Positions 1-9,000 of a stretch of 64,000 nucleotides of DNA are shown piece after piece. The stretch covers positions 40,929,431 through 40,993,430 of the forward strand of contig CM048842.1 in assembly GCA_026545765.1 (NCBI GenBank). Direction: 5' to 3'. The notes beneath the pieces are model-generated. The model saw only the letters and a program-made list of their open reading frames with translations. It was not told where the DNA came from and made no database searches. A program made the position numbers and the translations under genes. Origin of the DNA: Plantago major (taxonomy: Eukaryota > Streptophyta > Magnoliopsida > Lamiales > Plantaginaceae). Every line of letters begins with the position of its first letter. The stretch's first letter is position 1.

Positions 1-192
1 AATCCTGTCCAGCATTCTAGAACAAAGCATATAGACATAAGGCATCATTTCTTGAGAGAATTGGTTGATTCTGGTGAGATAAATATAGAGCATATTGAAA
101 CTACACATCAACTTGCTGACATTTTTACAAAACCTTTAGATAGCGAGAGATTTTTTAGTCTTAGAAAATCTCTTGGTATGTGTATTGTCTGA
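1..192 (+). CDS. Ty1/copia polyprotein, C-terminal end of RNase H (partial)
   Basis: Frame 1 is open from the window edge to TGA at 190-192, giving 63 residues. The motifs SRTKHIDIRHHFLRE and THQLADIFTKPL are hallmarks of the end of the copia RNase H domain, which removes the RNA strand during reverse transcription. The rest of the polyprotein lies to the left of the window. The visible part has no stop or frameshift. The LTR downstream on the same strand confirms that this is the 3' part of one element. Confidence 0.93.
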   Translation, partial: NPVQHSRTKHIDIRHHFLRELVDSGEINIEHIETTHQLADIFTKPLDSERFFSLRKSLGMCIV

Positions 193-1542
193 ATATGTCT
201 GTACATGTGTTGCCATAATACCACTGGTAAACACTGAAGATTGCATGTGGTATGTAGGTTTGCATTAGGTTGTTTGTATGTTTTTTCTTCGTTGTTTCTC
301 TTGTCTTCTTTTAATTACTACCTTTAGTTGTGGGTTAATAAACATGTTAGGGGGCACTCTTTTTCAAAATGCTTAAAGGAAGTAATAAAGACTCTTCTTG
401 TTGAACCAAGTGTTGTGTTGTAGGCTCTTTTAAAACTAGTGTTGATCTGGGGTTTGTGGAGTTTCTGACTGCCCTCATTCAGTGTCTTCATTATGTATTT
501 TTCTGTGGTAGACTATTTGTAACCAGAAATAGCTTTTGTTGAATTTGGGGTATGTGGAGTGCCGGCTGCCTTCATCCATTGACATCACTAGTTTGAGGTT
601 ATTTTGCTTATGTCTCATAGCATTGGGTGCTTTAGTAACTGGAATGTATGGAGTTCAAGCTGTCTATGTCCAGATTCTTTGTACTTATCTATGTTGCCAC
701 AATATGCTCTGTTATGTGGTTGGGGTGTATGGAACTTCGGTTGCCTGCATTCAAGTTGCATTTAGTTCTATTTTGAGCCTGATTTTTGTTGTATGCACTA
801 TGTGTCTCTTTTAGAGTTTAATAAAATCTTCTGAAGAAATTGAGTTTTTGAGAGTTTTTTACCTACATGTTCTGACAACATTATACTTTGGTGGTAATTA
901 TGCATCTCATATAGGGTTTGAGTCTACATGCATATACCAGATTGAACTGCATCTTCTTTTTGGCACTTTATTTGAGGGGGAGTTAACTAGTCAGATCTCT
1001 GGTGATTTCCGTTGGGAAGTACGTGTTTTGAGGCGTTTTGTACCGTGACACAGAATTATTTCTTAAATTCGTGTTATTTCACTCTTTCTGACTTTTTATT
1101 GTCTAAATTTCCTCTCATGATGTGATTATTGTCAATTCTCACTTTGTGCCTAGTTTGATTTGATATTTCAGCTTCAGGTTTGAACATAATAGCCCTATGT
1201 GTCCTTTCGATGATCTGAGCTGATGCGCCTTTTTACTATCCTTACAATAAGGGGGAGAAGTTTGAAACCTGCGATCTGCTGTTGTTTTGTTTTACTGAAC
1301 TAATTCTTGTGGACTTGGCCTTTGCTACTTTAGTCTGGCAAATAGATTTTGGTTATGTATTGTCTAAATGCTCTTACTTTTCTCTAACTTGTTTTGTTTT
1401 GACTTTGACTACTTAGTATTATCTTCTCATGTTTAGTTATTCAAGGGGAGTAAATACTCAGTATGTTTGTTTAGAGTGTTCAGATTTTATCACTAACTTT
1501 CTGCAGGTTAGATATTGTGAAGGAATGCAAAAAGGGGGAGAA
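193..1542 (+). other. 3' non-coding region of the copia element with diverged repeats and purine tracts
   Basis: No gene is supported; the short frames at 536-814 and 848-1048 show no family signature. A motif of the form G-T-A-T-G-T-G-G-A-G followed by C-T-G-C-C-T-T-C-A-T recurs with changes near 453, 550, 645 and 727 (spacing about 80-97 bp), suggesting a decayed tandem array. G-rich purine tracts recur near 351, 975, 1250, 1443 and 1530. Confidence 0.5.
1529..1542 (+). other. Polypurine tract (plus-strand primer)
   Basis: An AAAAAGGGGGAGAA-type tract lies directly before the LTR start at 1543. This is the expected position of the primer for plus-strand DNA synthesis. Confidence 0.8.
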
Positions 1543-2349
1543 TGAAAGTGCAGACTTTGCTAAGTATTGGAGCAATACTAACTTGGCTTAAGTATCGTCA
1601 CAATACTAGTTGTCTGTTCACTGGACTTTCTATTTATGTTTTTGCATTACTTCACTTTAATATAGTTCCACGTTTTTAGTTTAGTCTTAGCAGGTTTAAC
1701 AGATTCAGATGTCTTATGGAGAAGAACTCTTGAAGTTTGAATACTAGAAGACATTGAAGAAGGAAATGAATAAGAATCCTAATCGAAGAAGGATTCTACT
1801 TGTATTCCTACAAGGATTCTCGATGCATGGAAGACTAAGAAGAACAAGGAGTAGAACATGGCGATTCGACCTAATCAAGACTCTCAGTCCAGATAGAACT
1901 ATTGTACTAGTTGGATTAATATTCACAACTATATATACTAGTCGATAGGTTCATAGATTCATAACAAGCTTTTACGCGTAAGATAGATATTCTCGAGCAG
2001 CTTGTTTTGCATCTCTTTTACTAAGCTTTTATTTAGTAATCTCTCTCTTTGTTTGTGAGAGATCTAGCGTCGAATTTGTGTCACGATTCAAGGTGCTTAG
2101 TGTTTGATATTCTAGATCGTAGGAATATTGTCTAGATATCCTTTTGTAAATCCGTTATTCTTTATAGTGGTATTTCGCCTGTGGCTCGGCAGATTATTTA
2201 TAATCTGCTAGAAATTATTTGTGTCTTGTGTTCTTTACATTATACTGTTTAGACTCTAAGATAGTTTTCATATATTGGTTTTGCGTATTGTTAGAATACG
2301 TGTTTACAATATCTGTATTTAATACTAAGTCCCGATTCATACAATTTCA
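1543..2349 (+). repeat. 3' LTR of the copia element
   Basis: The LTR opens with TGAAA and closes with TTTCA, a perfect 5-bp terminal inverted repeat, giving 807 bp. The start abuts the polypurine tract. The partner LTR is off the left edge, so the end at 2349 rests on the inverted repeat alone. Confidence 0.75.
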
Positions 2350-2752
2350 GTAAGAACAACTTCCCATACTTCGAAAAGAGTATTAAGTAACTGTAACAAG
2401 TTACAAGATGCATCTTACGAAGGACTGGAAATGGTACTATCTGTATGCATCTCCGTTTTGATTAGTTCTATGACTGATGTCGTATTCTGAGCTAGTCCCT
2501 TAATTAATAATCTTATAAGTAAATTGGTAAAATCGACTCCAGAGTCCAGATACACAAGGAACTAAACCCAAATTCATTTCGCCTCCTTCAAATAACACAC
2601 AACACTACATGCAACCATGTTCCTCCACAGTCTTACCAGGCCAATCGAATAAAACGCAGACTGAATATTTTAGAAATTATGTTGTAAAAATGAGGTACAT
2701 TCATAATTATTTGAAACAATGTGATTCAATTGAAATTGATGGAAAAAGAATT
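2350..2752. other. Spacer without recognised gene
   Basis: AT-rich sequence between the copia LTR and a dispersed repeat. No coding frame or repeat end could be recognised. Confidence 0.5.
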
Positions 2753-3053
2753 ATTTAAAAAAATGGTAATTAAAATTTTAATTACATGTAAACACCTAAT
2801 ATTTGAACTTCAATTAAATCTAGGTCCACACGTAACACCTATAAGTTAAGCCTTTTTGGCCACTTATAAAAGCTGATAATTGGACAGGGGCAAAAAATGA
2901 TTTTTTAGGTTTTAATCCGCCAAAAGTCAAATTCGTTAACTTAGATGTAATTAAGTTGTATTTAATTGGACTAGTTTGTTATTGTTTATTTAACAGGAAT
3001 CCATCTGTAATAAGAAAATCTAGTAGGGGTCCATATGTAATTCACCTTATAAT
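2753..3053 (+). repeat. Dispersed repeat, copy A (partner at 58022-58315, inverted)
   Basis: Shared with 58022-58315 in reverse complement. Matching blocks include ATTACATGTAAAC, AAAAGCTGATAATTG, ACAGGGGCAAAAA and GGTCCATATG in the same order. Both copies start near a run of A and ATGGT and end near the GGTCCATATG block. No terminal inverted repeat or TSD was found, so the class is open; it may be a non-autonomous DNA element or an intergenic relic. Confidence 0.7.
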
Positions 3054-3760
3054 TTTACATTCCCACTACTTCCAATAAGTTCAAAAAGTAATCCAAACAA
3101 TTACATCAACTACTACAAAAATTATAAAGTAAACCACAAATTTACTATCTAGTGTTTATAATATTGCTCTTCTTATTTTGATTGTCGAAAAGTAAAGTGG
3201 ACAACTTCTAAGGGACGAAAGGAGTACATATTATATAAGTTATAATTATAAGTCTATTATAAGAGATGAAATTGCTCGAGATTGGTACAAAGTGAATGAA
3301 CCACTTTGTTGCCTTTATGAGGGAGGAAATTGCTCAAGTTTGTTACCAAGTGAATGGACCACTTTTGCCTTTAATAAATTTTAGATTTTGCCCTCCATCA
3401 AGGAGTTTTTGGTCAAATGCTAAAAGAGAATGCTAATTGTTGTTCTAATGTTGTAATTAGGAGAGAAGATGTAAAAGTTTCTTCCCATTCTTTACGGAAA
3501 GTCCTTGCAAACTTAATTCCGATTTTTTGTTCATTTCATTGTTAGATATAACCCGACTTATAATTGGTATGTATATTGTACACATTGGTGATTTAATACA
3601 AAATTTTAATGTTTTTACAAAATATATTTATTTAATGCAAGACATTGACGTCTTTTAGTAAAAAGTTCTGATCTTTTTTTATTATAGAGCAAGTCTCCTG
3701 AGAGACGGTCTCTAAATAACGTATCTGGAGACGGACCTATGTTGCCAAGAAAATCATATA
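3054..3760. other. Spacer with a MITE remnant
   Basis: AT-rich and non-coding. A GTGGACAACTTCTAAGGGAC motif followed by GAAAGGAGTA near 3197-3226 looks like the right end of a Stowaway-type MITE similar to the one ending at 4048. A second motif pair around AGACGGTCTC and GGAGACGGACC (3700-3740) is repeat-like. No gene is seen. Confidence 0.4.
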
Positions 3761-4048
3761 CTCCTGCCATCACTTAGAAATTGTCCAGTTTACTGTTCAT
3801 GCACAGAAATTAAGGAGAGTAATATCATAACACTATATAGTACATATGTTGTTTACTTTATATATATATATATATATATTAGTAGTTAGTTTGATCGTTT
3901 AAATTACTTTTTAACTTTATTAATTAGGAGTAGTGGAGGATTACAAAATTATATAATTGTTCCTAAAATGTCAAAAAAATGAAAGTGGACAAATTTAAAG
4001 AGACGCCCAAAATGGCAAAAGTGGACAACTCCTATGAGACAGAGGGAG
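3761..4048. mobile_element. Stowaway-like MITE
   Basis: Flanked by TA (3759-3760 and 4049-4050). The left end starts CTCCTGCC and the right end closes CAGAGGGAG. Internal matches in inverted order include AATTGTCCAGTTT on the left and the complement of AAAAGTGGACAACT on the right. A TA repeat lies inside. The ends are diverged, so this is an older copy. Confidence 0.5.
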
Positions 4049-4050
4049 TA

Positions 4051-5454
4051 TGTTATTAATCAAAACGTCTATGTTTTCAACATTTTGTTTTTCGTATAAA
4101 AAACACATTTTGTTAAGAACACAAACGTTTTAATTAATAACATTGATGATTTTGTTGACAATATACTGACTGTTTGATATAGAGTTAAAAAAGTGAGTTA
4201 AAGAAAAAATTTAGTTGATGAATAGTAACTGAGTTAAAGATGAGTTATAAAAAATGATGTATAAAATAGAGTTAAAAACTTATAGGGTTTATAAGGTTGT
4301 TATATAGGATGTGTAAGAATAAAGTGATGTGTTTGATATTTTTTAAGGTTATTTGATTGGTTTAAATACTGTTTGATTGGTTTGTGATTGTTAGTTTGAT
4401 TAAAAAAGTAAAGAGGAAGTAAGAGTAGAGTAGAAAGAAAATGATGAATGTTTAGTGGAGACAAATTTGAGTTAAATTTGTTACTGTAGAAGATACAAAA
4501 TAAATACCCTGAAACATTTTAACAGATGAACAGTAGTTCTTAGTGGTATACCAAACATGCTGATAGACCTGTCCCTCTTTCTAGAGAATTTATGTTTATT
4601 ATAACCCTGATATTTTCCATCTTTTTTATAAATTTATAAGATCTCTTTCCATGAAATTATGATATTTTTTTATAACCAATACTCACGTGACAGTATAAAG
4701 TGTACTTTGCACACCACTAACCGCGTACATTCTCACTAGTTTGTATGTGTGTCTACGTACACACACAATAGGGTTGTGAAAACAAGCTGCCCGACCGACC
4801 CGTCCGCACAAAGCGCGCCTGCATCTCATCCACACCTGCCAATTAAATTTTTTTAAAAAAATTACGCGGGTTAAATTTTTTATAACTTGCCAATTGGTGG
4901 GTGGGTGGTGGGTTGGTGGGATGCAACCGTCAACCCACCCGCCATATTGTTCACATAACAAAAAAAAATGTATATATGTGAAATAAATTAATTGTCACTT
5001 AAATTAATAGATATATAGAAATAGAGAATAGATTAATACTAGTAAAATTAGGATTATTTCATATATAAGGGTTAAAAGTTTAAATATTATTGAACTTTAT
5101 AAATTTTGACACATGTGGTCAAACTTCAATTTTGATACATATATTTTCAAAATATTTTGTTAATTTGATGGATTATAATATATCATCGTTTTACTTGCTT
5201 TCAAAATATTTTGTTAATTTGATAAATTATATTATATCTTAGTTGATTAGTTGATGTAGTAATTCACCCGTCAATCCATCCGTCATTGTTATCATCCGAA
5301 TCGTCACGGGTGGAAAATTATTCTACCCGCTGTGGGTTGGATAAATAATCATCCGTCATAGACGGGTTAGTTTAATATTTTATAAATATCCGTCAATACC
5401 CGTCCGCGGTCATGCCGCCATACGGGTAGTAATTTCTCAATATATATACACACA
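4051..5454. other. Non-coding spacer with diverged transposon-like sequence
   Basis: No gene is supported. Between about 4770 and 5425 there are several short blocks such as GACCCGTCCGC, CCCGTCAATCC, GACGGGTTAG and CCGTCCGCGG in both orientations, in AT-rich DNA, which suggests an old foldback or hAT-type element. No clean ends or TSD were found. The 92-aa minus frame at 4683-4961 lacks any family signal. Confidence 0.35.
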
Positions 5455-5690
5455 CCCCACTCCATTTTGGACTTTTCACCTGTGACATCAACACGAGAAA
5501 AATGTTTTCTTTCCTTACTCAGAATACATGCGTTACTATAAAAGTCGTTGTCTTTATTTATATATGATCAAACACCAAGGCAACTAATCAAACATCAAGG
5601 CAACTAAACACTAGTGAAGTAATGGAGTTGAGTTCTATACTCACCACCATCGTTTGCTTCCGCTTATCCTGTACTATTTGAAAATTTGAT
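5455..5690 (+). repeat. Duplicated promoter and start region of the P450 gene
   Basis: This block resembles the segment from about 5693 to 6125. Shared parts in order are TGGACTTTTCACC with TGTGACATCAACA, a TATAAAA box, TCAAACA repeats, and a stretch around the start codon with GGAGTT and AGTTCTATACTCACC. The second copy is longer because a MITE sits in it. Confidence 0.7.
5622..5681 (+). pseudogene. Truncated duplicate of the P450 N-terminus
   Basis: A frame of 19 residues starts MELSSILTTIVCF and stops at TGA. It matches the P450 start [12 protein letters not shown] at 6062, then diverges. Only the signal-anchor start remains, with its own upstream TATAAAA near 5536, so it is a relic of tandem duplication. 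If transcribed from the upstream TATA it would act as a short upstream reading frame. Confidence 0.7.
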
Positions 5691-5746
5691 ACTATTACCT
5701 CCATCTTGGACTTTTCACCATGTGACATCAACAAGACAAAAAATTA

Positions 5747-5982
5747 CTCCCTCCATTTCAGAAAAAGTGTTACATTTCTTATTTTACATTAACTGCCACG
5801 TTTAGCGATTTCTTCTTAAACAATATTAATAAATAAATTATTAAAATTATATAATGAAAAATTAGTAATTAAATTTTTATTATATAATTTTATTAAATTA
5901 TTTACTATTATCGTTTATAAATAATTTGTGGTCAATTCGAAGACAGTTGACCGGTCAAAGTCAAAATGTAAAATGGAGGGAA
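5747..5982. mobile_element. Stowaway-like MITE in the P450 promoter
   Basis: Flanked by TA (5745-5746, 5983-5984). It starts CTCCCTCCATTTC and ends AAATGGAGGGAA, giving 236 bp. The centre contains the inverted AT block ATTAAATTTT / AAAATTAGTAATT. The same family occurs at 50060-50303 and, more diverged, at 11787-12030; the first 35 bases are nearly identical to the copy at 50060. Confidence 0.85.
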
Positions 5983-6005
5983 TATATTTCTTTTCTCACA
6001 GTGAC

Positions 6006-6013
6006 TATAAAAA
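6006..6013 (+). promoter_or_regulatory. Probable TATA box of the P450 gene
   Basis: TATAAAAA lies 49 bp before the ATG at 6062 and 23 bp after the MITE end. The spacing leaves only a short 5' UTR, so it is plausible but untested. Everything farther upstream in this promoter was pushed away by the MITE. Confidence 0.5.
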
Positions 6014-6061
6014 TGAGTCTTTATAATTAAAATCAAACACAACTAAAACACTGGTGAAGTC

Positions 6062-9000
6062 ATGGAGTTCAGTTCTATACTCACCATCGTATGTTTCCTG
6101 ATCTTCTCCTGTACTTATTACTTCCTATTCTTCAAACCAAAATCAAATAATCATAAACCACCCCCGGAGGCCGGTGGCGCATGGCCAATAATCGGCCATG
6201 TCCAGCTCATGGGGGGTGGTTCTTCCACCCAACTTCCCCATATCATATTGGCGAAAATGGCAGAAAAATATGGTCCTATATTCACTGTTCGGTTTGGCAT
6301 ACGACGAGCCCTTGTAGTAAACAACCCGGAATTAGTAAAGGAGATCTTCACCACGCATGACACGGTTGTGTCAACTCGTCCTAATTTGAAGGCATTCATC
6401 CACTTGGGTTACAAGTCGGCCATGTTCGGTTTTTCTCCCTATGGACCGTACTGGCGCCATATGCGAAAGCTGATAAACATACAGTTGTTGTCAAGCCATA
6501 AGATTGAGATGCAGCAGCACATATGCGTATCGGAAACCAGAGAGTCTATAAATCAGCTTTATAGACTCTCGCTGGAGAAAAGGGACGGGTCGGGTCAAAT
6601 GGTGGTGGAAATGAAGAAGTGGTTTGGTGACTTGAATCTGAATGTGATCCTTTTAATGGTTGCCGGGAAGAAATATTTTGGTGGTGATCGTTTTGAGGAG
6701 GGGGAGTCGAAACGTTGTCTTGAGGTAGTATGAAATAACTCCGGGTTAAAACCTGGGTTAGCCATGCCCGGGTCCGCCCCTGACTCTTCTCATATAGTTC
6801 ATGCCTGTAATGAGAATTAAGTGAAGTTATAAATACAACTTTATTATGTAGCACCCCACTCACTTGTGAGCTCTATTAATTCATCACAACACTTTTTGGG
6901 TCTGGATTTCGTAAATTTGTGAAACTAATATAATGATATGTATTCTCGAACAGTTAATGCGTGCATTTTTTCATCTCAACGGGCAGATTGTTCCGGCTGA
7001 TTGCCTGCCATTCATCGGGTGGCTTGATTTAGGAGGGTACGAGAAGAAAATGAAGAGGAGTGCCATAGAAATGGATGAATTAGTTGGAAAATGGTTGGAT
7101 GAACATAAACAAAAAGGATGCTCAAGTAAATCAAAGCCAAAAGACTTTATGGATGTTATGCTTTCAACTGTACCTGATGATCCAATCCTCAAAGATCAGT
7201 ACGATCCGGACACCATCATTAAAGCTACTTGCGCGGTATGAATAATATGAGTTAATTACCGTTTCACCCCCGTATTATGTCCAAACTCGTGATTGGTCCC
7301 TCAAAAACAGTAACTTAAATTTTTTTTTCATTTTCACCCCTGCCGTTAAGGAAAAATTACATTCCGTTAATAGTTAACGTTAGTCAACGGTCAACGGGTC
7401 AAAAAAATTATTTATGAAGTCATAACTTTTTATTTTCCGGAAAAAAAATGACATCATATTTTTTTAATATAACATCATCTATTATTTTGAATACTCTTCG
7501 TGTCCCAAAGGGGTGAAAAAGTAATAAGGGGATTTGAATGTAATATACATCAGCAATCAGCAGATATGGAAAGTAGAAGAAAGTAGGGTTAAATGTAAAA
7601 TACCCCCTAAGTTATTGTAAATGTGCGCGAAACCCACTTGAGTTAACAAATTAGTACCAAACCCCATTGAGTTATTAAAAAATGTGCGCGAAACCCCCCA
7701 AGTTATTAAAACATGTGCGTGGAAACCCCTCAGTTTTTTTTTTTTTTTTTTTTTTTTTTTACGGCGTGCTCATGTTAGGTGCGACAATGAATGTTCTTTT
7801 AGGTTTTCTTACTCCAAATTAACGCGACTAGGTGGACTGGACATTCATAGTTTCAGTTTATTATCTTTTGCCCTCACATTTTTTCCGTTTACACTAATAA
7901 TGAATTGGTATATGTTGTTGATATGTAATGACAATCTTAATTAGTGTTATGTATGGTTGTTATTTATATATTTCAGTGCTATATAACCAGTAATGTGTGA
8001 TCGATTTTTGTTATTCATTTAACCAGGAAAAAAGTAGAGTTTTACTATTTTTAATAGCTCAAATTTAAGTCATTTTAATATTTTCGAAAATTTGGACTAA
8101 CGAATCAAACTGCACACAATACGAATTCATCATGTATATTTAATATTTATGTAAAAGGGGTATTGCAATGACTTTATAAGAATTCCATGGGATTTTGCGC
8201 ATATTTTTAATAACAATGGTCTTTTTTTTTTGGCATTGATTTGGTGTAAGATAACATAAACAAACATTTATAGTCGCACCTAATGAGAGTGAATCTCATA
8301 CACTTTAAAAATAAAGGGTAGGAGGTTTTGTGCCCATTTTTAATAACTCAAGAGGGTTTGGTACTAATTCGTTATCTTAAGGGGGTTTCGCGCACATTAT
8401 TAATAACTCAGAGGGTGTTATACATTTAACTCGAAGAAAGTAAGAAAATCTATTACTATTTTAAAAAGAATGACCATCAGGGTAGTTAGGGGATCAAATG
8501 TTAATTTTTTCCCATAATGTTATTTTAATTCTTCACACTTTTTTATCAACATCAAACGCATGCATGCAGTTATCAACTCCTACTCCATTTCATTACAGGG
8601 TAAAGGTTGGTTACTTAATTTCATTTGCTTATAGGATCAACAATAATCAGTTAAATTGAACATTTTCTTTTAAATTCATTCACAATGTTTTGTAACTACA
8701 AACTCCATAGGTTAACATGACCTCCGACATCATTAATTTGAGGGTGTCTAAATGGACGGTATAATGAACGAAGTTGGCGCAAGTACGATAAATCAAGCTT
8801 TATAGTGAATGTGGGGCCGGGGGAAATACATGGTTTAGAGATAGCACAGGTACATGTAAAATTATGGGAAAATTACATATACCTCCCCTTAAATTGACAC
8901 TCATTTCAGATTCATCCCGGATTAGCTTAAAATACAGATAGACTCATTTTTTACACAGGCCAAATTCAACAATTATAACCAGCCCCAAAAGTCAATTTTT

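Larger units (their letters stand above)
1..2349 (+). mobile_element. 3' part of a SIRE-like Ty1/copia LTR retrotransposon
   Basis: In order: RNase H end (1-192), about 1.35 kb of non-coding DNA, polypurine tract, one LTR. The long spacer between pol and LTR with several G-rich purine tracts is typical of the SIRE/Maximus copia lineage, which can carry env-like or non-coding DNA there. No convincing env-like frame is seen. The 5' part and the matching TSD lie outside the window. Confidence 0.85.

Noticed and set aside
1744..1948. Frames on both strands at the same place
   Set aside because: Inside the copia LTR; no family signal.
6546..6863. P450 as a pseudogene because its first frame stops at 6733
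   Set aside because: Splicing out 6725-6953 (GT-AG, phase 0) and 7236-11153 restores a full-length 523-residue protein with all core motifs, so an intron explains it better.
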